From assembly GCA_036971715.1 (NCBI GenBank), contig JAVHJL010000011.1:124001-188000 (forward strand): a stretch of 64,000 nt of DNA. Direction: 5' to 3'. Both the position numbers and the translations under genes were made by a program. The notes below the pieces were generated by a model. The model made no database searches and was not told where the DNA came from. It was given only the letters and a program-made list of their open reading frames with translations. Positions 43,908 to 56,494 of the stretch are shown piece by piece (position 1 is the stretch's first letter; the number at the start of each line of letters is the position of its first letter). Source of the stretch: Arthrobotrys musiformis. Its lineage: Eukaryota > Ascomycota > Orbiliomycetes > Orbiliales > Orbiliaceae.

Positions 43908-46900
43908 GAGATGGTCGATGCAATTAATGCTTTTCATTTGTTCCATATTTCCAACTTAGCGATTTATTTTCCATGTTCAAACTTTTCCTTTGTTATTTTA
44001 TTCAACAAGATAGCTACTTGATACCCCTGGAAGGAGGATATAGTTTGACTTTATATAGAAAGTCTGGGATTAATTTTCTGGCTGTATATTTACACCAAGA
44101 CAGAATAGATTTTATCTAGATAACAATTATTCAACATGAGGCTTAATGATAATGAAAAATTAATAATATCAAAATATATTCCCTAGAAACCGTGATACTA
44201 AAAGCATAGGGCGCTTAAGCTCGAGCTCCCTCCTATTATAATACATTTTCATGACTGTCGCATTCTCCAAGCGAGACTGAAGAAGACCTGGGGAAGGTAT
44301 CGCACAATCTATAAAAACTTTAATATAAATCTGTGGCCAGTTAGTTAAATACAGTCTAACAGGGCGGATAAGATCAAAAGGCGCCCACTTTAAAGCAACG
44401 TATACGTCTCCGGGAAGCATTGGCTTACCTCTTAAACTCCTTCATGGTAACAGCACAGATGGAAATAAGTTAAGGATTCAAGATCGATCCCTGGGAACGA
44501 GACCAATCGATACCGTAAGACAAAGACATCTATTTCTGGGTGGTTCGAATTCTTTCGTTCTTGCAAATATATTCTAACACTTGTCTCGAATCCAGATCCT
44601 GGGGTTCTAACACATGTATACGTAGGACAAAGGGGCCTCGATGGAGGACTTTTAGTTTTAACTGCCGAGGTGCTGAGTACTGAACATCGGTCCACCGCCG
44701 GGTAGTTGCAAGCCAATTTGTAGGTCTCGCAGAACAGATAACTATCTTTCATAGTGTTTCTTCATGGAATGCCTAATATAGTCCATCTAGTGCCAAGTCT
44801 CGTTCCTAGCCTCACACAGACTGCCAGAAGGACTTATATATCTGAGAGCGACCCCCCAGACTAATATCTAAGGTTAAAGTCCCATCCCATCCTAGCGCCC
44901 CTGGGCCTCTGTATATATACCGCCTAGGTATGATATCAGCCTAGTGAAACTTTGACGATTTCTGGCTGCCCTGATTAAATATCCCATAGTACTACGAGAG
45001 TCATCTCTAAAAACAGCCGTTATTACCATCCACAATCTTGTTTTTTTCTCGCCGCATGCTGATTGCAATATTGATTCAAACTCTGATAGCCATTGTAATT
45101 ATCGCAACTACTTGCAACGCTGTTAACTTTACCTCAAAGCATTAAAAACGCGGGAAGGTATTTAGTTACGATATACGCTGGGCCAACTAGCCTGTGATAC
45201 ATGTACAATTGCAATAGAATGTCTGAAAATCGTCATAACTACCCCTCAGGTTCCACTAAGCACCACGCCAATAACTTTGACGAATTGTGGGGAAGAAAAA
45301 AGGCGAATAATTCATCATATCATGCATTTGCCTCAATTGGCTTAGAAAATAGAGAATAGCATTCTGTGTATCTTATCAGAAAGATCATTTTTTGTGGTTT
45401 ATTTTCCAACGTATTACCATGTATCTAATCGTGGGCTAACTGATTACTGGGGAGTACGCTTGCTTGTAGAGGCAATTCTACGAAATACGAATGACTCGCA
45501 TTATATTACAATATGCAAAGGAATTTGATGGAGATATATCTGGGTATACGGACAGAATCGTACAAACAGTGGAGCCATGCAATTCTTCCTTTCATGATTG
45601 CGAGCTCCCACAGTCTTTGATACATTTAGTTGCCCGAGCGCCTGTACTACAATTTTCCAGACGGGAGGATGAGTCTTTGTCAGACGGAGAAACTGTAACT
45701 TAACTTGCCGTGGTCTTGATCAATTGATAGCGTTACACAAGATATTAACAATCGGTAATAGTTATATCGCGGACGTCGATATCCATTGAAATGCATGGAA
45801 TTCAAGGCATATTGATCGTATTCATATTCATATCCTTGCAAATTTCACAATACTTACCTAGAGGACTCAAGTTCAAAACCGCTTTCCAGCCCGATTAATC
45901 TTTCCTGATCCGATTTTCCCCAGACAATCGATTTCTAGTCTGGGGTCGATTTTCAATGGATTATATGTACATGTGCAGCATAGCGCTCTCTAAACTAGTG
46001 TAACATATTGAAAGTAGCGCTTCGTATCGGGCCATGCATGAACATGCATACAACATCAGTACTGTGTAACATCGGCAGTAGCAGCATTACTTACCTAAAA
46101 CAACCCGGCAGTGCTCCCGAGCTCTATAATGCTGGCTTCGTCTCGAGCATGAGCTCTTTATCGCACGTTGTGCATGCATCTAAGCCGCATAGACTTGCAA
46201 AATGACACGTCACAAGAGCTGTATTTTCGGAAAAGGAGAATTTTTGTATCGACGATGTTGATGTCGATTTAGTTCGCAAGCGAACATGTAGAATTGAGAA
46301 TAATTTCGGAGTATGACCGATCATGTTGACGTACTGTATGGGCTCATAATATATTGAATTGAGCGGTGAAGGCAGTAGGAAGACGGCAACGCTCTGATCA
46401 GCTAGGGTTGAGTATATCGATAGGGGATGATTTATCAAGCCTACGACCCGTGCAGGAAGTTAATTAAGCTGGGTTTTAGACTCGGCTGCAATTGCAATCA
46501 TGAAAAACGTGCTGGGCTATGTCTTGAGTGGTTTGGGAAATCTCAACAACATTAAACCGGCAAATTTGAATATCGATATCGCTGCGAAATAGGTCCGCAG
46601 ATCCATCTCTCTATATATGGAAGGGCGGATACGGAATACAACGTCATTAATATCGTACTAGCCTTGTTCTTATCTTCGATGTGGTAGATGTTTTCTCATC
46701 GCCAGACTCTTCAACTTGTTGAGGAGATAGATGGATGACATCTCGATATTGTATCTGAGTTTTTATGTTATGGCATGTCGACGGCGACGTAGGAGACATA
46801 CCTCAACTACATGATCATGATATCAAAGGCACTAGAGTACTGAACTATATAGGTGAGGTTTACGTAAGTCACTTGAGAGAATCTTCAAGTGACCCTAGGC

Positions 46901-47420
46901 TACCTAGACCTCTTCCTATTCCACGCGCACGTAGGCATCGATATCTAAAGGGTTTATCTTACTCTTTCCAAGCTAAGCCGGTATTTAGATGCTTAAGTGA
47001 ATAAATATTGTAAAATTGCTAGTACTATTCATGATCAACTATATAACGCAGCAGATAAGATAAAGATATAAACATATGACTGATATAAAGAATCCTAAAC
47101 CGAAACCTATAACCTCGTATATACTCCAAACCTAATCTTCTCCAAACCTCTCCATCCAGTAAAAAAAGAAACAAAGCTAGAGAAAGGAGAAGAGGAAGAC
47201 AAAAAAGAAAGATCCAAGAAAGAGAGAGAAAAAAACCAAATGACAATCCGGTGCCGTCGAATTCCGTCAAATTTCCGTTTCTATAATTTTATATCGCAAG
47301 AAGAACCCCCGCCAAAAAAAAGAACGTGAACCCAGTAATAAAGAAGTAATACCTGACCCAAAATCCTTATGTGCATATCCGTATCTCCCGATCTAATAGA
47401 TATATATAAAATCCAATTAT
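43908..47420. other. 3.5-kb gene-poor region
   Basis: No gene supported. Frames are short and interleaved on both strands. The GPCR 3' UTR should lie at the left end and the 3' UTR of the 47421 gene at the right, where a run of purines (about 47155-47240) is seen. AT-rich with many TATATA steps; no repeat unit or RNA gene recognised. Confidence 0.5.
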
Positions 47421-50250
47421 TTAGTTTGTCTTGCCGTCCATCAAGATCTCCAAGAACCCGGCCCATTCGGCACCCAACCCTTCCCACTGATAATCATATC
47501 CTCCAGTGACACCATTCTCAACTGCCACGTTCCCCCCACCGGTCAAATCCCAATCCAGGGCGGCCGAACCCCCCTGTCCACTGGATCCATTCTGTCCATT
47601 ACTATAATCAGTAGAAAACCACTCCCCAAGTTCGTTGACGGTGAAGTCACTCATTCCTGCCCAGGAATTGCTGCTACTATGTGGCGAGTTGCCATTAGGA
47701 GTTCCATTTGGCGCAGAGTATGTCCCATTACCTCCATTACCATTCTGTACGTGTATTTTCTCATATCCGGAAGGCGGGCTTGCGCCTCCGAACTCTCCTT
47801 CTCCCCCAACCTCAATAGTGCTCTGCCTTCTGCCCATCTTCTCACTTCCATCTCCTCTGCCGGGACCACCCCCGTTACCAGTTGCAGCTGCAATTTTCCT
47901 TTTGATAGCGGTGGGGCTTCTGGCGGCCGCATTGCTATCGCTATTCACCCTCCTCAGGACCTCTCGGCAGAGAACTTCAAATGTCCTGACATACTTCAAC
48001 CCACTACCATCATCAATCAATGGCTTGGCCATCAACTCTAGCGTCCGTTGGCATGTCCTCAACATATCCTTTTGTTCCTGTAGCAAGGCTGCATCGTTGG
48101 CCCGAGTAGTTTGAATACTTGGCAGGATGATGTCACTCTGCTCGTCTCGTGTTCGTTGTTGAGTAAGCAACAAACAATAGAGAACACTGATACCGGCCAC
48201 GAAAACTCTGTACAAACGGCCTCTAGCAGGCTCGATATCACCCATTGCAGAATCCTTTTGGTACAGTTTGATAATCCTCGTTGCAGTGACGAAACAGATG
48301 TCAAGCAGGTCGCTCGGGGGGTGACCGGTGGGGCGTGGGATGAGGTCAATGATCGCTCGTACAAGGGTCAATTTCTCCTGATAGAAGTGGAGATCGAACC
48401 AATCCTGGCTAACATATGCTCTGCTCATCGGGACCGCACTGACTGGTGGCGTGGTGGGCGCAGTTATCCGCCATTCTTCGAGCTCAATCACGAAATCTTC
48501 GAAAAATGTGTACATCTTCCCTGGGGCGAGAACATCAGCGATATGGTCTTTCGGCTGATGTAAGAAGCGCCCAAAGAGTGCGACATTCATCCTAGATGTG
48601 ATCTTCTTCAACTTGATGTTGTGAATGAAGAATGCAAGTTCAGATTTGATGTTGCCGGTGTGTTTCGGTGTGTAGTGGGACATGAAGGTTGGCAGGTCCT
48701 CGGCTACACCTATTAGCTTCTCATCGTCGACGTCTTCAGGCAGGTCAACTTTAATGTCTTCGTCCGAAATACCAAAGGGGCGGCCCAAAGTCTGAGAGGC
48801 GTGTCTGTCGAGGGAGTAGCATTGCCAGAAGAGACGACGTCTGATCTGTTCTTCAAATGCAGGCATTGAAGGCGTGAACTTGCTGCGAGGAGGATTGAGA
48901 TGCATCTCATTCTCAACACAAATTCGTAGACACAGGTTCGAGATGTACCAAAGGCTGAGACCGGTTGTGCAGAAGAAACCGAGACGGGCAATGAAAAGAA
49001 GGTTCGTAACACCGTCTACCCCGTGGAGACGAGGGATACCATCAATATAAAACATAGCATTGGCATAAAACTTCATGGGATTGACAGTATCTTTTTCGCC
49101 TTGCCGGAAATGCCACACTGAAGCAATCGCGAAAACCATATAGGCACGGAAATGGTCCTGGGAAGACAAGGGTCGAGCATTGCGAATGCCTAAAAGAGAC
49201 TCGCAAACTCGGACAATTTCAGAGCGAGCGATGAAGGGATGTTTTGGCTGAGCTTTCTCTAAGTATGTGCGTAGGAGTTGCAGGCCGAGGTCCCGGGGCG
49301 GCGGGTTGGGCGGGGTTGAGCGTTGTTGACTAAAGCTCGACTTTCCGGCTGGAGCCTTGGCGGACGACTTCTTCTTGGACGAGAGCAATGAGCGGAGAAG
49401 GTTGATATCGCTATGGCGAGTTCGGATAGCCGCTAGAATCGAGTTGATAAAACTATTTATCTGTTAGTAAGAGATTAAACTTCACGCAATGTCACACGAG
49501 GGGACGAACTTGATCCCGCTTCCCTCGCCAATGAACCTGGCTTCGCGGTCGTTCGCATCCTTGTCCTTTTGATTGATTCGCTGGATACCCGGGCCGTGAG
49601 CGACGATAGAGTCGGGGCGAGAGATCCCGGCTTTTGGAGAGCTATTGAGCATGGTCTCATCGTGGAGAGCAGCCTCGTCCAGACTGGTGATACGAGAAAT
49701 GCTTTGCATGTACGACTGCAACTGACTTATGCGATCCTCAAGCGATTCCACATATCTACAATCCGACAAATGTCAGCGACTGATAAGGAATCTCCATCGA
49801 TTTGATCGATTTGATCGATCAACTGGGAATGACATCATACCCTCTATGATACTCCTGATGGCTGGTGGGGTTGGCGATTGTGCACGCTTCGTTGGCCTTC
49901 TTGCAAGCGGTACATTGTGGCGATAGAGCGTCACACTAGTAGACAGAGTTGGTCAGCACAAGTGTCGAGAGCCTCAGAATCAAACAGCAAACGGGTTATG
50001 GACGAGCCAGTACCTTGATCTTCTTGCTCCTGCATCTCTGACAGGCAGGCTGCTTGTAGAGCAGAGGAGCCGCAGGAGAGTCGGAGCCCGCTTCGGACTT
50101 GGAGCTAGCTCTTTGTGGTTCTTCGGAGACGGGGCGGGAGGACTGAGATCTGGCGACAGGCGGGAACTTGGCGGAGTTGGAGGCCTCTGGAGACTGTGAT
50201 AAGCCTTCCTGCTTCTGGCGTTTTGCAGGACGCTCGAAATGCTCTTCCAT
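47421..50250 (-). CDS. Zn2Cys6 transcription factor with Fungal_trans domain (1)
   Basis: An 873-aa protein from four exons (50250-50014, 49935-49841, 49755-49498, 49452-47421). The zinc cluster is C70-x2-C73-x6-C80-x6-C87-x2-C90-x6-C97, with the basic SKKIK between the second and third Cys. A coiled-coil linker follows (YVESLEDRISQLQSYMQSI), as in dimeric GAL4-type factors. The middle homology region includes FRAYMVFAIASVWHFRQGE, RRRLFWQCYSLDRHASQTLG and RPFGISDEDIKVDLP, the hallmark of Fungal_trans. The C-terminal 150 residues are Gly/Asn/Ser-rich and end in an acidic-aromatic stretch (GLGAEWAGFLEIL) that could activate transcription. The target genes cannot be inferred. An intron splits the zinc cluster in phase 0 directly before CD, as in the factor starting at 53095. 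Confidence 0.88.
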
Positions 50251-51840
50251 GATGCTTGAATTGAGGGGTTTGATGGGATTCTTCGCTCAGGAGCAGGAGA
50301 AGGAGGAGAAGAGAGAAGAGATGAAGTTGGGAGGCGGTTTCGGCGATGTGCCGGCAAAACTCTGCGACAACACAAAAAGGGCACACGAGCAGGTTGTTCT
50401 CCTCAATAGCGAGTTCATGAGCGACCAAGCAGAGCAGGGCAATCAAATTGCGGGCACCAGGAAAACTAAATCCAAAATTGATAAAAATTAAATTAAATTA
50501 AAAAAAAATAAAAAAAAATTAAGGAAAATGACGATAGATGACAGTTGGTCAGTTAGCTTGTGAATTAGTTAGCTAGCAAGCTGGAGGTTGGTTTCGATTA
50601 TGGTGTTTGTTTGTAATATGTGAGAACGGGAGAGAGCTCTGAGCCTCGGCCAGGCAATCAATCAATCAATGAATCAGTCAGTTCAGTCAGCAGAGCTTCA
50701 GCTTCAGCTTTGAATTGACCTGGTTGATATCGACGATGACGATAGTAGTAATAACGGCGACGAGGGAGCGTCACAAAAGGGGGCGGCGGATGGAGCCAGC
50801 CTAAAGAGCCGGTGACTTTTTCTCGTTTCCTCACTCCTCTCTCTTTCTTCCACTCGGTTTTTTTTTTTTTTCCCTCCTTCGCACGAGGCCCCCAACTTTT
50901 TTTTGGGGTATGTCGTGTAAACTTTGCTTGGTCCAGTTGCGTGTATGAAGTTTCTGCAATATGTATGCACACGAGAAGGATGTTTCCTTTGGGGAATGCG
51001 CCACCGTTCCTTCGCCTGGAATAGCCAATTGGCAGGCCCGTTCGGAGTCGCCCTTCGGCATTGCAACAGATATTGGGCCAGAGTTGGCCAGAGTTTGGGG
51101 GTCAGCTGGCGTCAATGTCCCCAATTTTAGGCCATTGTTAGCTGACCGCTCCCCTTTCAGCATATTTGTGCACGCCCCGTGACCATGAAAAAAAAAATTT
51201 CGGGTTCCCGCAAAATCCGGGGAAAGAGCTCTTTGAGGTCGGAAGAGGAACAAAAGAGCGTGGGGATGGAACGCTCCATGTTCCTCGTCGTCTCGTCTAT
51301 GCAGGAGATCATTGAAGGAGCCGTTTGAGGGTGTGTTACTCTCTGGTATGTATGTGTATCCATGTGTATGAGTGTCCTCGTGTCCAATGCGGTGCAATTG
51401 CAATTCTGGGGATTTAATGTAAGGATTCTGGATGCACCCGAGAATGCACATATCCCAAACTTTTCGAATTCATCGTTAGCCGTCGATGGACAGCGCGGAA
51501 CTGGCCATTCAGCGTCGCTATCAGGGTTAAGCTTATGGACCCCGGCCCTTGGGATTTTCGTCTCGAGCTGCATGTCGACACATGATCCGTCAATAGTCAA
51601 AGCTCTAGAAGCTTGTAGGTCTCTCTTTCTCCGTGCCCATGGCCCACTAGTTGAACTAGTTGAGTTGTCGAGGTGAAATTCTCGGAGAACCAGGATGCAG
51701 GGTTATCACACTGGCGTTTGCAATTGCCTATTGCGATTTGGGCAGGAAGTTTTCCATTGACAATGCCATTTCTAATCATTTTCGTGTGTCTGTAAGGCGA
51801 TGGCGAACGAAAACGACTTTGACCAACGAGCGGTGATGTA

Positions 51841-51863
51841 TTTTTCTTTCTTTCTTTCTCTCG
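51841..51863 (+). repeat. TTTC microsatellite
   Basis: Four to five TTTC units in tandem beginning with TTTTTC and ending TCTCTC. Intergenic, about 240 bp beyond the STN1 stop codon. Confidence 0.75.
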
Positions 51864-51959
51864 CCTATTCTTTAATCACACAGTGGCGAATAAATCGTTC
51901 TAGCTCTTGACGGCTATAGGCGGAGACAAAGAATGGGCACATTTTTCGGGATGCATGCA

Positions 51960-52056
51960 CATGTAGATGTACTATGTAAGTACATGTATGTACATACACA
52001 CATACACACAGGGTTCAGATACGATAATCCGTACATACATAGTGTGTACATACATA
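51960..52056 (+). repeat. ACAT/GTAC-rich imperfect repeat
   Basis: Alternating TACAT, GTACA and ACACA units (for example GTACATGTATGTACATAC) recur in two blocks separated by about 20 bp. It lies in the expected 3' UTR of STN1; the self-complementary units could form hairpins in the RNA. Confidence 0.6.
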
Positions 52057-52102
52057 TCTGCAATGTGTCGAGATGTGTGATGGTGACGGTGATGGCGATG
52101 CT

Positions 52103-52579
52103 TCAGACGGTATGCTTGGAACGTTTCCTCGCATCCGTCTTTGCCAGAAGAGCATGGTTTTCATTGGCTTCGTTCCAGAACTTGACCTGGGCTTCAAGCG
52201 GGACTTCGAGTTCGAGTGACATGAGTTTCAACTGCCATGCATCGTGGTAGAGCTCCAGCTCTCCCCTGGCTTTGACAGTAGAATGTAGTCGTGGCATGTC
52301 CTTGCTTGCCATATTGTCTCTCCGGGCGACAGCATTGATGCATTGGCCGCTGCCGTCGTCAATGCTGAACAGAATCTTTTTCTCATGCTCCTCGATGGAG
52401 GTGACGGCCCCCACAATTGATATCCAACGGACGGGATGGCCGTTGAAGAAGAACGTCGATTCCGATGCAAACGACGGGCTCAATGACACAAGAGAAGCCG
52501 TGATATCGCATATGTACAGCTTCATCCACGACTTGTAGGTTGGAGACTTGTTGACATCGCGGCGGCGGGGTGGGTCCAT
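52103..52579 (-). CDS. STN1: CST-complex subunit Stn1 (single OB-fold), telomere capping
   Basis: An intronless 158-aa protein. Residues about 10-140 match the Stn1 OB-fold: SPTYKSWMKLYICDI, then FFFNGHPVRWISIVGAVTSI, KKILFSIDDGSGQCINAVAR and RGELELYHDAWQLKL. The FxNxHPVxWxxIVGxV and DDGSG strings are strong family marks. Stn1 pairs with Ten1 to protect single-stranded telomere ends and to bring in DNA polymerase alpha. There is no winged-helix C-terminal region; the protein ends after the OB-fold with KRSKHTV. Short single-OB versions occur in filamentous fungi, so this need not be a truncation. The start at 52579 (MDPPRRR) is the only in-frame Met ahead of the fold. It is divergent from the Zn2Cys6 gene at 53095. 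Confidence 0.83.
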   Translation of the reverse strand: MDPPRRRDVNKSPTYKSWMKLYICDITASLVSLSPSFASESTFFFNGHPVRWISIVGAVTSIEEHEKKILFSIDDGSGQCINAVARRDNMASKDMPRLHSTVKARGELELYHDAWQLKLMSLELEVPLEAQVKFWNEANENHALLAKTDARKRSKHTV

Positions 52580-53094
52580 TTTGATAAAGGGTCTTTGTCT
52601 TTCCTTTTTCTTTCTCCACCGCCCCTTTCGACGAAATCGAACTCACTTAGTAGCTACTTTGAAGTTTAGCTTGCTTGTTTCCCCGTCCCGTAAACCAAAA
52701 CCAACCAGAAAGAGACCTAGTTAGTTGAGACCGTCGCTAACTTAAGCTTCCCTCCGAAGTATTAGCTAAGCTTGCTTTTGCCCGTGCTGTGCCTTTGGTG
52801 TGCTGTTGGTGGAGCAATTCTGGCGTTTCTTTTGGTGCTAGTTTGGGGGGAAGTTGCTGGTTGTTTGCTGGGAGGCTTTATATTGCTGCCCAAGCCCGTT
52901 CTCATCGCAAATTTCTTCGGTCGTTCCCCGACGCTACTCCAAAAACCACCAACCTCCATTCATCGAATCGTGGCCCCCCAAAACCGACACCTGCCGACGA
53001 CGCTTCTGACCTCCTCCTCCCGCGATCCAGATCAGGAACTAAGACCTATACCTTCTTATCTATATAAGTACCTGCATATCTTCCGACGGCAGTG
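52580..53094. promoter_or_regulatory. Bidirectional promoter region of STN1 and a Zn2Cys6 gene
   Basis: 515 bp between two divergent start codons. Contains pyrimidine-rich leader DNA on both sides (CTTTCCTTTTTCTTTCTCC near 52599; CCTCCTCCTCCCGCG near 53011) and TATATAAG at 53061-53068, only 27 bp before the 53095 start. No clear factor site seen. Confidence 0.5.
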
Positions 53095-55996
53095 ATGACG
53101 GAAGATAAGGCTGCGGCTGCAAAGGGCGCCAGCCAGCTTATGCAAGATGCCCTGGCCAACGGGAAGGGCGAAATGCCTATCGCCTGCGAGCGATGTCGGC
53201 GACGGAAGCAGAAGGTATCAAATACAATACCATCTCCCGCTAGCCCTATGGGATATCTTGTCTTCTAACTATGATTGCTATCGATTACAGTGCGACAGGA
53301 AGTTGCCCTCGTGCTCCAACTGCTCCAAATCCGGCCATCAGTGCAACGTTCCCGACGTAACAGACCGTCGTCGGGCGGCCGGCGCTCAATCGGCTCGTCT
53401 TCCCAAAGGTTATATCGAACAACTTGAGGCACAGGTCAGATTCCTGGAGAGCAATATTCAAGAGAAACTTTCGTCGCTCCGAGAACAACATGGGACACCC
53501 GACTCTCAACCGTCCAAACGTCTTAAGCTCGACGACGGTGCAGTATCATGGCAGGACCGATATATGCAAGGTCGGATGGAACTTGACGGGGAGGAAAACC
53601 TTCTTATGTTATCCGCTACCGCTTCTATGACCCATGCTTCATCTGCCAATTCTCAGATGGAGCTCCCGGCTCCCGCGATTCACCACGACGTTTCCACGCT
53701 CCCGACAATGTCCATACTATCTTTGAGTAATATTGGTGACTCAAATGAATCGGGACCTTTCACTTTCTCCAAGGTCCTCAGCAGTATCATTCGTAGCGAC
53801 GGCCGGAACCCTGCTCTCTCTACCCGGGTAAATCCGTTCTTCACCGACCTCGCAGATGCTATCCCTCACGTCCTCCCAGATATGGCAAGCCAATTGTCCG
53901 GGTCAACGGGTCGGAAGCATATGGACAAGTACTTCCGAATGGTGCAATTCCGATATCGAGTACTTGACCGTAAGGACATTGAAGAATACTACGAGGGATG
54001 GGTAAGCAGGCAATCTAAGCAAATGGCACGTGCCGAAAGCGTGTCTAGCGCTCGTTCTGCTCTTCAAGAGGATAATAATCCAGGGTCGTCGGCAACCAGC
54101 CAGGCGGGTGGTCCTAGTCAGGCAGTTTCAGGGGACGGCACCGGCTCGCATCCGGATTCACCCATCAAGAACTTTATAATATACATGGTCCTTGCCATTG
54201 GGATTACCCTTGATGAAGACTCGGCTTCCCATTCCGCCTTCTTCTCTAACCATTTCCTTTTTGCCGCCATTCGACATTTCGAAGCTGTCCTTGAAGGTTC
54301 TGAGGGCTCTAACGTTGGCACCGACGATCCAATCGATACCATCAGAGCTCTCCTTCTCCTTGCTATTTACAGTCTATATAGCCCCTCCGCTGGCCCGACA
54401 TGGCATTTTATAGGCCTTGCCATCAGAAAAGCTATTTGTCTGGGATATCATATGGATATGGTGCAGGGCGAGGATGGGGGCCCTGTTGACGAAAGAGTAC
54501 AGGAGGAGAGACGATGGGTATTCTGGACAGCATACGTGCTTGACAGATGCATCTGTCAGGCCCTCGACCGCCCTTTCAGCATTCAGGATACGGACGTCAC
54601 CGCCAAGCTACCGACTTTGTCCAAAGAGAACCCGCTCGACGTCTTCGCTCTGCACTTTATCCGCTACAACCTTATTCGTACCGATTTCATGACCCACCCG
54701 ACCAAAAACTTTACCTATCACCAAACAAACCTCCTCTCCTGGCGACAATCTTTCCCCGTTTTCCCCGCGTCAATAGACCAGGTTTTGCGAGATACTATTC
54801 GAGACTACTTCGATGGCTTGTACTACGGTGCATTGCTACTTCTCATCAAGCCCAATGAAAAGTATCGACCTGTTGAGTCTAGCCCGCGCACGCCAAGTAA
54901 CGGGCTTAGCTTAACGAGCAGCTCAATGCAAACCTCGCAAGAACACCGAAAATTATCACATATCGCCTTCGCATCAATTTACGTTCTCCGTAGTGCTGCT
55001 AAGAGAGTTGAGCTCAGTAGCTTCATTAGTTGGTTGATCGGTTACCGAGTGTTCAAGGCTGGTTTGGTGTTTCTAAGGAGTGTTTTAATACTAAGCTCCT
55101 TCAGGAGGAGATACTGCACCGTCGAACAAGGTATGTCCAGCCACCCTTCATTAAAGCCATGAGTATAAAATACTGACGGATATATAGTATCATCCGATCT
55201 TGGTTCAGCGATGGACGTCCTCACAGCGGTCGGCGGCAAGTTCGACGACTTGAAACGCTACCGTGGGGTTTTCCGCATTCTAAAGCGTGGGTTTGAGAAG
55301 TTCCTCGAAGCAGAGAAAATGGGCACAAGACCCCCACAGTTCTCAACAAGCGATATTGACTTCTCCGTGGTCAACATCGGGACCCTTAAAAGCCTATTAG
55401 AGGAAGTTGTCGAGATGCTGTGTGAGATGAGCAGTATCCCACCAGCGCCAGCTTCCAACGCCGGAAGCGAGAGGGAACGTTCCAATAGCGGCTTGGTCTG
55501 GAATAACAGCGGGAACAACAACGACATGGGCAACAACGGTATGAGGGTCTCAGTCAGCAAACCATTCGGAAACGGGGCTCTCATGACCCCGCCACTAACA
55601 ACACCGACGGCACCTGGCGGATCTGCCGGAAGAGACGGAATCAGGAGCGGCAGTGCCCCTGCCGCCACCCCAGGCGCTGCAAATACTTACCCCCACCATA
55701 ATGGGGCCAATACCAATCGCTCCCCGAAGGGTAATGCTAGTGGCAATAAAGGTTCCCAGCCTAACATCATGGGGATGGCAGATCCTACGGCTGTGAGCGT
55801 GAAATGGGGCAATGGCGCTGCGGATATGGGCGGGATGGCTGGTGGAACCGCGTGGAATGGCGGTATGATGGGGATGGGGATGGGGATGAGGGGTATGGCG
55901 GGTGGTTACACAGCCCCTAGTGGGGAGATGGATGTGGTGGACAAAGATTTGTACGAGATCCTATTTGGGGGTAGCAGCGGTGGAGTCGGAGTTTAA
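53095..55996 (+). CDS. Zn2Cys6 transcription factor with Fungal_trans domain (2)
   Basis: A 922-aa protein from three exons (53095-53214, 53291-55130, 55188-55996). The zinc cluster is C31-x2-C34-x6-C41-x6-C48-x2-C51-x6-C58 (ERCRRRKQK, then CDRKLPSC). It is followed by GYIEQLEAQVRFLESNI, a short coiled coil. The Fungal_trans region includes NFIIYMVLAIGITLDEDSAS, IRALLLLAIYSLYSPSAG, FIGLAIRKAICLGYHMD and RRWVFWTAYVLDRCICQALD followed by RPFSI. The C-terminus is Gly/Asn/Met-rich and ends with an acidic stretch (EMDVVDKDLYEILFGG). It resembles the Stb5/Asg1-type branch in the middle region, but I would not name an orthologue. The intron before CD in the zinc cluster matches that of the factor at 47421-50250. 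The STN1 gene is divergent from it. Confidence 0.88.
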
Positions 55997-56494
55997 GTCA
56001 AAATAATGCGATCCCTTGGAGACGCTCTCTTTGATGTGATGAAGTTAATGCAATGTTTTCAGTATTGATATATTTGGGAGGGGCTCTATAGCTATCTTGC
56101 GACTGTTGGAATTTTTGATTAGAGAAAAGCTTTAGCATACATATTTGTAATTGCTGTTTGTTCGTTATTCTTGGACGATGGCGTTTAATGTCTCTTTACC
56201 TTTCTGCTTTAGACAGCAGATGGAATCCATGCTTCTGTTTGGCTCTTCTTCTACATCTCAACTCGATCTTTAGTGAAAAATTTAACTCTTTAAATTCCAA
56301 TCGCTTCTAGAATTCTGTGCAGAGAAGATATCATCGACATCATTAAGGGGCGTATAAACTAAACTACCAACTAAAGCTCTATCATACAACCGAAAAAATC
56401 ACCTTTGTACAAGAAATCTGAGCCAACCATTTGCATCTCCAAAATATCCAAAAGCCAGCCCGGCTAAGAATTACCTATATTAATTAAAAAAAAA
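55997..56494. other. Intergenic, convergent 3' ends of two Zn2Cys6 genes
   Basis: 498 bp, AT-rich, expected to hold two 3' UTRs. Nothing else seen. Confidence 0.6.

Larger units (their letters stand above)
50251..52102. other. Intergenic, leader of the Zn2Cys6 gene and 3' end of STN1
   Basis: 1.85 kb. The part next to 50250 is probably a long 5' UTR/promoter with AATTAAATTAAAAAAAAATAAA at about 50485-50520 and CT/GA runs near 50820-50880. A 206-codon minus-strand frame (50831-51451) is open but looks non-coding. A TTTC microsatellite lies at 51841-51863 and a TACA/TGTA-rich stretch at 51960-52056. Confidence 0.5.

Noticed and set aside
44521..44560. GGTTCGAATTC resembling a tRNA B box
   Set aside because: The flanks do not form a cloverleaf; no A box upstream.
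50831..51451. 206-codon minus-strand frame upstream of the first zinc-cluster gene
   Set aside because: No domain, no signal peptide, and mixed composition; it overlaps an equally long opposite-strand frame. Probably chance in leader DNA.
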